From Lichenostomus cassidix (lineage: Eukaryota; Chordata; Aves; Passeriformes; Meliphagidae): a stretch of DNA of 64,000 nucleotides. The notes beneath the pieces were generated by a model. It saw only the letters and a list, made by a program, of their open reading frames with translations, was not told the DNA's origin and ran no database searches. How positions within the stretch are numbered: position 1 is the stretch's first letter; each line of letters starts with the position of its first letter. The stretch covers positions 106,568,443 through 106,632,442 of the forward strand of contig CM039182.1 in the NCBI GenBank assembly GCA_008360975.2, written 5' to 3'. Below are positions 23,391 through 36,669 of this stretch, piece by piece. Both the position numbers and the translations under genes were made by a program.

Positions 23391-25009
23391 TTTGCTGTTA
23401 CATATCCAGGGATGGCTCTTCCCGTACTAGCAAATAAATATGTCTAAGCTGCCAGGTAGAGGCAACTCATAGCGTTAATTAGCTACTAAAACAAGTAGCG
23501 TAGAAAGTTTATTGTTGTCTACGGGAAACAGGTTGACAGAGAAAAATATTTAATTAGTGCTTATTGGAGCTTCGTATGTGCCTTGCAAACCTTATCTGCT
23601 TATTGTGACGACATGTAGATAAATGGCATTATCTCTCTTTAAGGGGAACATCACTTTGTTTACATTTCTTCAAGGGAGTCCTTGAAGAAATAGCTCTCGC
23701 CCTTGCTAAGGTGGGATAAGTACAGAGGAGTTCTGACTTTCCAAAGCCGTGCTCAAACGATTTCTAGGTGTCTCTCTCTCCTTTAGGCATTTTGCTTCAG
23801 TGCTGCACTCCTAGAATGACCCCAGGAGACAGATACTTCGAAAATGCTCCCTGATTCACTGCCCCATTGCTCACTTAAGGGATTAAGGCCTCTCCTGGAG
23901 TAACAGTAATGTAACCATTCATGTTTTTCAACATCTTTTACTCCAACAGGTCTCAAATCTTCTCACACGCTGTTGAGACAGCACTCAGGGATCACTTCCC
24001 CAGCCAGCGCAGCACAGCGACCTTTGGCAGGAAGCTGAACATCACCCACCACCTGAAAGCAAGTGTCTCAGAGCAGAGTCCAGAGCTGGGAGCTGCTCAG
24101 GTTTCCCAGGGGGGCGTTAACTAAGTAGAGGGTAATTACCCACCCTGTCCAAAGCTTAGATGTTCACTGAAAATTGCTCCAGGATCTGTGACAGCCGTAG
24201 GCAGCCAAGACCTGTGTGCAGGAGTGTACCCTTGGATTTTCAATCCAGGTGCTAAACTGTCCTGCTCCTGCTTAGTTTGGGTTGTGAAAATATATATAAT
24301 CTCACTGTAGTGCTATAAATTTTTTCTGGTTTATCTCATTTAAGGGTCTCTCCCTTGTCACAGTTCATCACAGAAACTAGCAACTCAGAGAAAGTCTAGG
24401 GAGAAAAGATTTTTCCCTTAAAGCCAACCAGGAATCCATTTTAAAGTTCATGTGAGTAAAGACTCTCCCTCACACCTGTAGCTTGTCTGGCTGCCTAGTA
24501 GGAAATAAAAGGGGAGGAAGGAGACTGGGAAGTAGAATATGGCAGTTGTTTGCTATTTCAGGAGAGTTGAGCATATTTCCCCTTTTAGACAACCTGGCAG
24601 GGATGTGATCCTATCTTAAACCATATGCCTTAACAAAAAAATGCAACCTCATATTTAAGTTACAGATCTATTAGTCCCCAATGGCCAGTGAGATTTTAGA
24701 GAAAAACAACATGCCTACTGAATTTTATTTTCCTGAGGTTATACAGAGAGAAGATTCTAATGAAGGTCACTGAAGCTTCTAGTAAGGATATACAGATTAA
24801 CCTTCTGGGTGTTGTAGATTTAATTTCACTCAGTGAGTACATGCTGCAAACATATTTCTTCAGATTGATCTACTCAGGCTGCATCCATCAACTAATTAAA
24901 GTTATATATAACACTGAATAGATCACATGTCTTTATTTTTATTTTTCTTCAGTTAACAGAATAAATTAATTGCTTTGGGATAAAGCCAAGTCTTGTTTTA
25001 CAATTTAGT

Positions 25010-25048
25010 AACAAAACCAACCAAACAAAAAACCCCAAACCACAAAGA
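25010..25048. repeat. A/C-rich low-complexity tract
   Basis: A short run of CCAA, A6 and CCCC blocks on the plus strand, 1.6 kb upstream of the CpG island and thus outside the proposed CHST9 transcript. Same orientation as the four tracts inside it. Confidence 0.75.
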
Positions 25049-26899
25049 AGTCCAGACTAGTGCTCTTAGCTTTGATAATTCTTGTTCCACACAGATTCTC
25101 CTGGTGCAGAGGGCATAGTCCAGCTATGGACATAGGAATCTTTACCAGATTAAAGATTAAAAATTCAACATGCAGGTGAAATTAGACACTGGATTAGGAA
25201 GCTCATCAACTACGTAAATGTAATCAGCACCTTCTGAAGCCTGACATGTAGCAAAAAAGAAACAAATTACAAGAGGGTGGCGGCAGTCTGTCTGTGTCAG
25301 CAGGGCTGGTGTGGAGCCAGCGCCTACATCAGAAACTCTATTCTTGGCAGGTTTCTGCATGTTTCCCATGAATTCTGGTAGACAAGCAGCTCAATAGTTA
25401 AAGTAGCAGCATCATACTCTGAAAGCAGTGAGACAGCAGCCAGGTGGTGATGCCTTCTCTCAGGAACAGTAGCAGTCAGTGCACTTATAGAGGAAAGATA
25501 ACAGGTTGTGAATTGAAACGGCAACCTGCCAAAAATTAGAGGTCAATTTGCTGAAATAAAAGCACCTTTATTCTACAATAACACCAATTTAGGCTCTTGA
25601 CATACATTTCCTGTGTAAAGTTTCAGGAACAGCCATGGAAGAAAGTTTGGAGGGTAGGTCACAGTAACCCATGCTCAGATCTGCTTCTCTGTGCACTGTG
25701 CACAGTGTAAAGCCCCTTAATCCCCTCTGGGTGCTCAAACCATGGGGCAGAAACCACTTATATCATTGCTGTGAGCTCTTAAGAAACCCCCCTCTTGCTG
25801 AGCTTTCCACCAAGCCCAGGTTTCCATTTGACATTTTTCAAAGTTTTCTGCAAAGCTAGCTCAGCCATCTGCACAGATGCACACATTTCAAGGAGTCAGA
25901 AGTTGAGATTCTTATGTTTAAAGAAAAATTTAATATAAAAACCCTGGTGCAAGTAGCAGCAGTGATAAAAGTGGGCCTGTTTGGCCTGATCTTTTTCCAA
26001 AGGGGAAGGATTAGACCTTCAGAGAGATTTTTAGACTAGCCAAATTCATTCCAAGTGCTGTTATCATTTACTGCACTGACTTTTGGGACAGGCCACACTG
26101 GCACGGTTTCAGTGCTGTGTGTTATATATAAATATAGAGCCTATTAAACAAACCTTTGGTGATTAAAAACATTTTATCATTATGAAGGTGTCTTTTGCTC
26201 TAGGGTATAAACCATTCAGCAAGTAGTTTCGTTTTATTTCCTTGAGCTTTTTTCATTTTCAGCTAATTAGCTAGAAATATACCACCTACAACATTCTTCT
26301 CCTTTCCTTAGTTAGGAGGCTAAAATTTGCCTCTATCAAGCATTGCTATGGGGCATTTGCTTTGTTCTTTAAAAAAACTGCTAGCAACTTGGTATAAAAT
26401 TCATTTGCTCAGTAACTGGCATGCTGGGGTAATTATCAAAGCCTTTCTGAGCAAGTTGTGCTCTCATTCAAAAATATTAGGCAATTCAAAGTGTCTGTTG
26501 TTCTTCAGCTATTACAAAGTTTTGTTTTTAAGCAGTCTCCAAAAACTTGACTTAAACACTTCAATGAGTTGACTGTGAAGCTATTTTTTCCTAATGGGCT
26601 CCTGTTTTCAGAAGACAGCCAAAAGTAAACAGTAGCAGCTTTTTTTTTTTCTGACGGTTGGTGCATTATCTTACTCCAATTCTAAAACATTCTTCAAATA
26701 GCAGCTACGACGTTGTCAAGTGCTGCAGGGCTGGAAAATGCCTTAGGATGTCCTGAAAAATTTATTTCTGGGAAAAAAAGTGAATTAATTCTGTATTTGA
26801 GTGACTGGTGAGGGATTCCATTAACAGGTGTAAATGGAAAGGTTGAGATTAGCTCCCCTTGTCTTACTCCCTCTGCCCTAGTTCTGGGTGAACAGGGTT

Positions 26900-26929
26900 T
26901 ATAATAGCATGAGTATCCATGCTATTATA
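26900..26929. repeat. Perfect 12-bp inverted repeat
   Basis: TATAATAGCATG (26900-26911) and CATGCTATTATA (26918-26929) are exact complements around the 6-nt loop AGTATC. Confidence 0.85.
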
Positions 26930-26984
26930 GGATGCATTTATATCTTAGAGAAGGCATATCCAACTTTACAGGCTCCATGCATAG

Positions 26985-27120
26985 AGCTTTTTCAAGATGA
27001 GACTGGATAGACCCCTGAGCAGCCTGGCCTGACCCCATGGCTGACCCAGGCATGTGCTGGAGGCTGGGCTACAGGTTTCCTGCGATCCCATCCTGAGTGA
27101 GTTGTCCTATGCTGTCTTCC
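26985..27120 (+). mobile_element. CR1-like LINE 3' UTR fragment
   Basis: The run with TTCAAGATGAGACTGGATAG, CCTGAGCAGCCTGG, CTGACCC and a closing GAGTTGTCCTATGCTG resembles the remembered 3' end of some avian CR1 copies, in plus orientation. It is diverged and short, and lacks a clean 8-bp tail repeat. Ends are approximate. Confidence 0.6.
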
Positions 27121-30070
27121 TGGATAGCCCATCTAAAAATCAGGAGGTCACACTTTCCCCGAAATGGTCTCATCTTGCTACAAAAATGAGTTTTAAAAAC
27201 TGCTTCCCTCCACAGAATCACAGACCACAAATGGATGAATGAGGTCCTTAATTAACACAGAAGGCTTTCTGTTGAAATGTGGCTTGTAAAGAAGGAAGTT
27301 CCTCTGAAAAAAAGAAGTCTGTTCTTTCAGACCTTTTGAAATATGTTTGTAAAAGCTATGTAACATTGTAATTCCTAGTTTGTCTGGTTCCAGAAAAGAG
27401 GAAACATTCATCTTTGTTTTACCAAATAATGCCTGATTATGGTACCTTCTGGAATAGAATACCCTATTGTATTGGAGCACTAAGCTGGAGACAGTCTCTT
27501 TGGTCTTTCAGTTATTGGTATCACAGTGGCCACGCAAAATGAATTGAAAAAAATTCTTAACTGTGTGATTTAAATGCTTTAGAAGCATATAGCATTTAAA
27601 AGGGTGTGCTCTTTTCTTTCAATTTTCACTAAGGGATATTGCAGGTTGCCTCCATCCTTACTGTGACATCTGGATTGCTCAGCTAAAAGTGGCTGTTCTT
27701 AGGTATTACAAAGACTGTAAAAAACCTCACCAATACCTCCCTCAGAGCAATTTTACTATCTTTCACATGACTACTAAATGGCGGAGAAGTAAATTCTACA
27801 TACTGCACTTTGGTCTCTACACATCCCCTGAATATGAGACAAAATTCCCTTACTCCCAACAACACTCTTGATAGTACAGAGTTTAGCATTAATTCAACAT
27901 CTGCTGACAAGCTGTCTATATAAATCAACAGAGAAACAAACTGATTCATGAAACTTGGGGTACCAATGGAGTAAATCACAATCTGTTGAAACAAGACACC
28001 ATACCAGCAAATATGTGGTTCCAGTGTTCTGGTTCATCTTGCACCCTAAAATATCTGGAACAAAAAGCAGAAATATGGTGACATGACAGTCTGGTAGCTG
28101 TCCTAAAGCTAAAGGAGGATTGAATGAAATAAAACAAGATGGGTTTTTCTTCACCAGTGTCAGCATTGTACTGTGTGTTGAATGCTTGCATTGCTTATTA
28201 GGACCAGTGGACATATTTTGAATCCCTTTTGACAGCTTGGATTCAATCATTGAGCAAATTTTGACATTATGGTAATTCATATGTGGCGGAAAAAAAAATA
28301 AAGTTCCTGGGAAATTCTGGGACGACAAATGAAGGTAGAAAGTAGAATAAATACTAGGCAGATTGACAATCGTAGTATGTAAGAGACAGAAAGAGAACCG
28401 CAGATTAAAAAGTTATTAAAAATCTAGTGTGAGCATTAGTCCCAAGTCTTTGGTCATTGTGCAATAGTTCACATATGGCCAAGTGTCAGTAATATCCCAT
28501 GCCTTTGCACCTCCACAGGGTATTGCTATAGTGTCAATTTAAGGAAAATGAGGTCAAATATTCTGTACTGGATGCAGGACACATGCTGGCCAGCATTTTC
28601 ACTGCTCATCATACACCCTTTAGCTAGAAGCTGAGGTACATATAAAACAAAAGACAGTTTTTCAGGGGGCACAACCAAGATGCTTAACCTATTATTGCCT
28701 GGTTTATGCCCAAGAATATTCTCACAGCTGGGTTTTTAGATGAAGATATTTCACAGAGACAACAGTGATTGCTCTGGTGGGCCATCTTCTTTTTGCTATA
28801 AACTTTTGGTCTAATTACTATGCTAATGTAGCTAAATCTGCTGGCAGTATTTGATGGAGTTGACCATCATGTGGTGCTCTTTAACATGAAATCTAGCAGG
28901 GTGGATAAAGCTGCACATCACATTCTTTTAAGCCTTCTCCTAGCCAGATCGTTGTTTGAAATTATGTGTGCTCCTCATTCTGGGAATACCCTCATTTATT
29001 TGAAACTCTTTGTTAAGACTGGGATATGAGGTGGATTTGGGAGTCAGCAGCATGCATGGGCAATAAAACCCTGCATCTTCATAATGGCATGATCAAGCTT
29101 TCCAAACACTAAAGTGTATAACTTTACACACTAAATGGAAGAGTAGCCTGGGAAAATTAAACATGCCTCTAATGTTGGACTGTTCAAAGAGAAAGAGATC
29201 TGGAAGAGCAGTCTCAGCTGAGGCTGGAAACTAGGCTTGGAGCAATTCTGGAAACATGGGTGATGGCAGAAAATTCTCTAGCCGAGGGCATTTCCCTCCT
29301 GTCACATACCCACAGCCATTTTTCCTGCCTTCAGGCCCCACTGCTGCAAAATGCTGTACAAAAAAACCCCGCCATGATGGAGCCTCAGGATCATAAAATC
29401 CTAACACATCTCTCAGGATTTCTGCTAATTTCCCTTGGCTCGGCTCAGCTCAACTGTATATAAACCATGCTCTCTAGGATTTGGCTTACTTTCTCTCAGT
29501 AATTAAGTTTCACAGGAAGGCTTTTCTTTATTTTTAGGAAACTTTTCCTCATAACCAATATAGTTTTCCCTTGTTTATTTCATGCCATTTTCTTCTTGCT
29601 GTTTTCCCAAAGGACACCGGATAGTTCACTACCTTCTTTATGAGAACCTGTTACCTGGTAAATTCCTACTAAGGAAACAACAGCTCACAGTATATTGTTC
29701 CCTTAATAGGAAGCAATCATCCTTCACCCTACATTTGAATTCTGCAATGAATTTATCTCACTCATTAATCCAGTGCAAGCTACCTTCTTTCTGTCTCAGC
29801 CTCATTGTATCCTGCTGAACAAAGGTGACTTTCTCAAGGATGCTTTAAATGACCCCTTCTCCAGGACTTTCATTAGGTTTGTGACTACTAAACTCATCTT
29901 TTCCAGATGGTATCATAATTTTCCACCCTTCCATCTTTGGAATGAAATGTAAGGATAGTTAATAAGTAACTTGGGACAGATCATGAACTTTCACAAATAC
30001 ATTCATGCAGTGCTTTCATTGCTAGAGACTGTTATTCCACATCTGGAGAGGGGAATGTGATCTATCATCC
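27121..30070. other. Intergenic, nothing recognised
   Basis: AT-rich sequence without an identifiable transposon, RNA gene or exon. It holds one 10-bp inverted repeat (27569-27600). Short open frames in both directions show no family resemblance. Confidence 0.6.
27569..27600. repeat. 10-bp inverted repeat
   Basis: TTTAAATGCT (27569-27578) and AGCATTTAAA (27591-27600) are exact complements with a 12-nt loop that itself carries a partly matching GAAGCATA. Confidence 0.75.
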
Positions 30071-30655
30071 TGTATTGGGCTTGCATGGTAATATTTGGGG
30101 GCAGGGGGAGGCAGACTACAAGGATGGCTTCTGTGAGAAGCTGCTAGAAGCTTCCCCCATGTCCAAGAGGGACAATGTCAGGTGACTCCAAGACAGACCC
30201 ACCACTGCCCAAGGCTGAGACCATCAGTGACAGTGGTAGCACTTCTAGGGTAACAGAGTAAAGAAGAGGAAAGAAGTTACTTCACAGGAGCAGATTGGGC
30301 CTGGAAAACAGAGAAGGGAGAACATGTGAGAGGAACAACTCTTCAGACACCAAGGTCAGTGGAGAAGGAGGGGAAGGAGGTGGTCCAGGTCCCAGAGCTG
30401 GGATCCCCTGCAGCCTGTGGTGCAGACCATGGTGAGGCACCTGTGCCCCTGTAACACAAGGAAGCCCATGGTAGAGCAGAAATCCATTTCCTGCCTGTGC
30501 AGGACTCCACATCAGAGCAGTTGGATGCCTGAAGGAGGCTGTGACCCCGTGGCAAGCCTGTGGACCTGGCAGGCTCCTGGCAGGACCTGTGGAACCATGG
30601 AGAGAAGCCAACACTGGAGCAGGTTGGCTGGCAGGATTTGTGATCCTGAGGGATG
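30071..30655. mobile_element. Avian interspersed repeat, probably a truncated LTR
   Basis: A G+C-richer block of about 585 bp with sharp edges against AT-rich flanks. Its opening (TGTATTGGGCTTGCATGG), the TTCTGTGAGAAGCTGCTAGA block and the repeated CTGGAGCAGGTT / TGGCAGGA units resemble a repeat I remember from bird genomes and take to be a long terminal repeat of an endogenous retrovirus. The right part of the remembered element is missing, so the copy is probably truncated. I cannot name the family. No retroviral coding sequence flanks it. Confidence 0.55.
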
Positions 30656-33600
30656 TATTCTCAAGTGCCTTTCCTAGTACACACCTAATCTGGACTGCAC
30701 AACTGCAGTGGTTTTTTATACTTTAATAAATATGTGCTTGGGAATTAAATCTAATTTTGGAAATGGAAAAGCATTAATGTTTCTGTTTTGTAATTTTTGG
30801 GATTATCATAATTACTATGGGAAAACAGCTAAAGAATAAACAAAGCAGTCTGTTATTCTCTTGTTTGCTTTAAAAATAAATGCTCTGCTTCATAATTACC
30901 CCTTTAAAGCTAAAGACTTAGGTACAAAATATATTGTTTAGGAAAACTTTACAGTCATCATGGCAAATATTTGACAATACTTGTAGAACTAAAGCACAGA
31001 TACCACTATTTATTGTATTACTTATAAACTGCAAAGTTCTTGGTCAGTAGAGCTGGGAGTCTTTTTATCTGAATATTAGAGAGAAGCAGAAACTGCAAGC
31101 AATGTTGGCCCTGTGCACACATTGGTACATCCTTGACCTAACATTAGTGGGTTGTCATCAAACTATTTTTTCATCATGCGTATTAAGGTCAACACATGTT
31201 TAAGTCTAAATGCATACATGATGCATTTGTATCCAACTCTTTTGATTTATAAATATACCCGTATGTTCCTTTGTTTCAGATTTGCAAGTCATCTAAAAAG
31301 AGCTTATCTTATAAAACCAATTGAAACTTCCAGCAGTGAATTAAAATAGCAGGAATTTTTGTTTGTTTTCCCTTAATCTCAAATTGGTGTGAGGTACACA
31401 GTTGCTGCTTGTGTCAGTGTAATAACACTGACTGCCAAGTTATGCTTTCAAAAGCAAATAAATTGAAATACTCAGGATTTTTGGGATCATCTACTGTAAA
31501 AAAAAACCCCTATGTTAGGTAGCTTACAGGGAAACCATTATTAGCAAATCCTACAGACACCCTGCTGTCAGAAGTCCATACATGACACAGAAGCAAATAC
31601 ATTCTCTTGCTAGAATTTAGATTTATTAAGCTAGAGGTTCAGAGCTCCACAAGAAGAAACTTGACTCCTATTGCTTCTGCAGCCAGATTTTTCACCTGTG
31701 ATTACTCTTCTCCCAGCCCAGAACCTACATAAAATTACTGCCACATCCTTTCTTCCAGGTAGACTAACTAGCCAGCTGCTGGTAGTCAGCTGTGAAACAA
31801 CAGATTTTACTGAGGAGTGCCTGCAAACCATCAAAAGAGACTAAAAAGGTGGAAAAATTCAGGCTCTCACTGAATCACCAGTCTTACTACCACCAACTGC
31901 CAATTTACATTGCAATGGGGGAGAGAAGAGAGGTTTTAGTAAAGGAAATAAATGATATTTAGCAAATGAGATAGGGGGCAGTTTTTTCTTCAGACAATCT
32001 TTTTTTCCAAGTATCTGCATACATGCTTTTAGAGTATATTTTTTAATATTGGGACAATTTATCCTCTATAGGCAGTCAGAATAATTGAGCTAACAGAGTC
32101 TGCTCTGGCCTCTTTGTCCCCAGCAATTGTACGGATAGTGCTGTAATATTATTCTGGGTCTGCAGTCTGTAGTAACAATTTCCATTCTGCCACCCTACCA
32201 GCAAAATGGGGCCTCTCATTTATCTACATCACATCATGGTTTGCAATTGATAGATCAACTTCAGATAAAATGTCTGAAATTCACCTTATAACATAAATGT
32301 ATCCTGTATTCAGCACCTGCCTTCATTATGGTGCATTCTGTAGCAGCTGCCTGTAAAGATTACATTGTATAAAAAAAGAGAGACTTCTAAGCCATCCAAG
32401 AGGACCGAATGCAATCATTTAAGAAGACTATGATAGCATGAAACCTGGTCATTTTCAATAACTGAATTACAACACCTTGCAGGCATTACGCTTGCCCCTG
32501 AACATCCTTTTTCATTTCTGCATTGTTATGTTCACACTTTCTGCTTCACTAAAGTCTTTTCTTTCCCTAGCTCAGTGTTAGAAAGCCAGAACCACCACCA
32601 TTACCTCAATCACCACCACCACCAAAAGATGGGATAATTTGACAGCAAATGCTTTTGTATCAAGTACATGCAATTTAGTATCCTGAAGTGAACAGATAAA
32701 ATTTATTCTCCATCTGGTTCATGTATGGTAACTTAGATTGTATGGGTAGGTTGAATATTCAGACAAAATAGCTTTCTTCTAGTCACCAAGACCACAAAGA
32801 CCAATGCTTTATAACAAACATTTTCCCTCTAAATGAGATAATGAAATATCCTGTATTCTGGAAATGCACACTTTTTCATTTGAGGTTATATATATATCAG
32901 AGCAGGTCAACAAATTTCACATTTCTGATTTTCTCTGCGTAGAGTGATCTTGTAAATCAGAGTAAATATTTTCAAGTATTCACACACAGCTATTGCAAAA
33001 CCTATGGGGAACACATGTCATGGCAGAAGCAGCAGTTTATGGTGCTGGGAGAACAAGATCCTGTTGCCAGCTGACAGCTTCTAATGGGCACAGGTAAAGC
33101 ATTTTGTTCTGGCATGTCTGTGCTCTCCTGCATGAGCATGAGTAACTGTCAGGTTAATGCTGCCAAAACCTTTGGGATAAGAGTCCTGAAGCTAGTGGTG
33201 GCTGTATCTCACTGTCATCACCCAACCCAGAGCCCTCCTCCATATTCACAGAGACTGAGTCGCTATTTCCACAGAGAGTCTGGCAGCCACTGCAATTCCT
33301 TGCTACTTCGTCTTTGAGAGCATCCAGATCCTTATCTGTTTCTCAGAGGGAGTGTAAGCCCAGCTGATTCTGTGATTATTCAGAATTTCCCTTTAGCTGT
33401 TGTCAGTCCCCTTCTCAAGCAGTGAAGGGAGAGATCCTCAGGCTCTCTCCAATGAAAGTGTGGCCAATGTAAAAAGTTTAGAGCTTCCCACTACACGTAG
33501 CAATCAAATGCAAAGTGCTTAATGGAACTGCAAGGGATAAAGTATTTCATCTGTGAATAACTAACCTCAAATTTAGTCATACTTGTGTAAATCTGCAGGA

Positions 33601-36600
33601 TCTCTTCTGAGTCTGACAGCCCAGCCCTAGAATTGCCTCATTTAGCAGAGCCCCACATAAGAAATAGGATGCATGCTCAGGAGGATGGTGTCTTTATCCA
33701 AAGGTTAAGATATACAAAAGCATTTCAGGAGCTTGAGGAAGAAAATTAGTGTGTGAACATGAAAACCTGAGGAAGGAATGATGAAATTAATTACCAGACT
33801 AAAGGAAAAACAAAGAAGCATGAAGAAAAACAATTAGTAGTTGAAAATGCTCTTGAGTCCAGTAACCTTGGAGAATGCATTGAGCTAGTGGCTGCTGTCA
33901 CTTTAGGCAATTATTGGATATCATATAAACCCTTTTTCAAACAAAGACAGAATTGTTTGTATTTCAGGAAGCAGCCATCAATAGTGAAATTAAATATCTG
34001 AATGAATGCAGGAGCATGCTCTAATAAAACATGAAGGAAGTAATCAGGGAAGATTATCTGTCTTGGCAGCCTGATATTTAGCAGTGATAAAAAAAAAAGC
34101 TCATTGCCAATGTACTTTCCTTTTTGCAAGCTGAGCCTATATAGTGTAATATTAAATGGCAGAGACTCATAAAGAGTTTAAAAGTGTCTCTGCAGGACAG
34201 AGCTGAAGACACGCACAAAACTGAGATTTATATTAGATTACTGAAATGGTTACTCTTAATGCCAAACCGAGGCATCCTGGGATCAGAAATAACTCCCCAT
34301 GATTGCACAGAGCAGCCTCTAGTCACGCAGTTGACCTGAATTGGTGTCTGATGAGTTGCAAAGAAGCAAGACTTTATACCCTGGACTAAAGGAAAACAAT
34401 ACTTGACCAGCCCAGACAGAAATTCAGCACCCACTTGCAACCTACTGATCTTTTTTTCCTTATCTCCAGGGGAAAACAGGAATTATGGTGGTGCCCACCT
34501 ACAAAATGTTGCCTCTGTCTGGAGGTCCCTGGTACAAATTCCCATGCAGAGAGCTGAAAATGAGGTCACTGTTGGCAATCCAACCTTATATTCTACCCTG
34601 GAGAAAAATAACACCCAGCCCCAGGATACAGCCTCTGCCTGCTACTGGAGCTCAGCAGATGGAGTAGCTGCTAAGCTTAGCTTGCAGGATTGAGAAATGG
34701 ATTTTTTGTTTTATAAGCAAGACCGTGTGCAGATGAACTGGGGATCACCTACAGATCACAAAAATAAAATCTATTACTTAGCAATTTTTTAGGTCAACAT
34801 ATTACATGTCATCCTCTCATCTCTTTTCTGCTTATTTTATTCCAGAAACTTGTTTGCTTGCTTTTCAGCTGTGCTCCAGAACTGAATTTCAGCAACTGAA
34901 GCTGGTGGGCCTTGCTCAGAAAGCCTCCCAAATTTATTATTGCTCGTCTTTAATGAGATAGTTTAAGATAGATAGCACAATATATTTGCATGTAATTTCA
35001 CTTGGTTTTCCTGTGCTTTTATTGTAAGTGGGATTTGTATCAAAACCCAAAAATAAACCACAGAAGGTTGATTCAAAGCTTCACTGTGAAGCTGTTTTAA
35101 CAGTTTCTGATACTGCACACTTTGTACTTAAATTCTAATTACTTTCTACACCCAAGTTGCTACTGCAAGGTGGTAAGCATTTTAATTATCATATCCACAC
35201 CTCTAGGCCTAATATAGAACTTTTTAGAGCCTCTAGGCAGGGATCTAAATCCCTGAAATACCAACCTTCAGACTAAATCTTTGTATTTACCTTAATGGTT
35301 AATATACTTATTAAAGTGATCTGCATGAGTGAATTTTTCATTTGCATGAACAAAGTTGGTTTTTTCTGTGTATCTGCTTTTTTTGTTTTAAATTAGCATT
35401 TTCCCAAAGCTGACCAGAGCATTAAAATTGCTTATGATGAGCCAAATTTCCATGACTAAGGAAAAAAATTTTTAAGTACAGCTAGAGAAAGCTTTGTGTG
35501 CACTGGGTAAATACACACAGAGGGAGTGAAATATGTAATTGTTTGGTAATCTTAAGAGTACAGAAGAGGTTGCCTTCTGAATGTAGCCATTACAATTTAT
35601 GATTTCTACCAAACTATATATTGATTTCTCTATCTTAAGAATCAGCACCTTTCCCTGTTGATTGAATTCTAATTATTCACTCCATAGTTAATTGATTTTA
35701 ACAGTCTTCTGGACAATTTTGTACTACACTGGTTTCAAATTACACATAATTAGTTCATTATCACTATTGATATACCAACTTCCATTCTCCAGCAACTTGA
35801 AAAAGAAACAAACTGCTTATTCTCCCTTCTGCACAGGCCAAACTTGTGCCACACTCACTTGTACTGGAGCAATCAGCTGGCCTTAGCTTCCACCTTATGA
35901 TGACTTCGGGGAGAAAAGGTAGAAGAGAAGAGTTAGTTTTGTTTGTCTGAGCCCAATGATGAGCAGGTCTATAGTGGACGGTGATTAAATTAATTGTATT
36001 TTTCATATATTTCATCAAAGACCAGAAAATCTTCTATCTGCAGGTTACATCCTGGTGCTGCTTGGCTATTATGGGCCCACCTTTACTCCCTGAAGTCATG
36101 AGGCCTGGATGATAGGCACCAAGGTGCCTGTTTCAGCACCTGGGATTGTCCCAGCCCTCTCTGCCTGCTCCAGGGTCACTCCTTCAATGAGATGTACTCC
36201 TGCCTGTCTGATGCACACACAGGAATTGGCATTTGCATAAATCAATATCACAGCCCGACTGTTTTGCAATTAACTTCAGGGAATCCTTTTTGGCCTCATG
36301 GTTTTATTTCCACTTAACTTGGGTAATGACTCCCTACTCTTTTGAATTATTGCTATATAAAGGAATATTCAATATTCAGTCAGGCTGAAAGCTACTGATT
36401 ACATTCAGCAGCTTTAATAAGATATGTTATCAGATCTTATTTTCTTGAATTATCTATAGATCAAAGATATGATCAATGACAGCCTTTAAATATTTCCAAG
36501 TCAGTATTTCCAGAGATTTATTAATTCAAAAGGACCTAGAAGTGTTTTACAATTGAAGGTTCAGATTCCACTTGCCAGCTTTATTTAGCCTCCACTTTCT

Positions 36601-36669
36601 TTCTTCTAAAGTTGATTAATTTGGGTTCAGAAGTTCTGCTGCCAAAAGTGGCTGAAGCAGTTGGATATA
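30656..36669. other. Intergenic, nothing recognised
   Basis: Six kb of AT-rich sequence between two repeat insertions. A CCA-type microsatellite lies at 32.6 kb. Otherwise I see no exon, RNA gene or transposon copy. Confidence 0.6.
32591..32625. repeat. Short ACC/CCA microsatellite
   Basis: Interrupted ACC units, ending with a run of four ACC followed by AAAA. Too short to be more than a minor simple repeat. Confidence 0.8.

Larger units (their letters stand above)
23391..26984. other. Region upstream of CHST9, no gene recognised
   Basis: Starts at the upstream edge of the CpG island. Apart from the A/C tract at 25.01 kb and a 12-bp hairpin at 26.9 kb, I see no transposon, RNA gene or coding exon. 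Proximal enhancers are plausible but cannot be picked out from one sequence. Confidence 0.6.

Noticed and set aside
27212..27225. ACAGAATCACAG motif resembling a CR1 minus-strand tail
   Set aside because: The sequence to the right does not continue as a CR1 3' UTR, so the short match is taken as chance.
30720..30735. AATAAA hexamer after the LTR-like repeat
   Set aside because: A lone hexamer in AT-rich DNA, with no associated exon or downstream GT-rich element that stands out.
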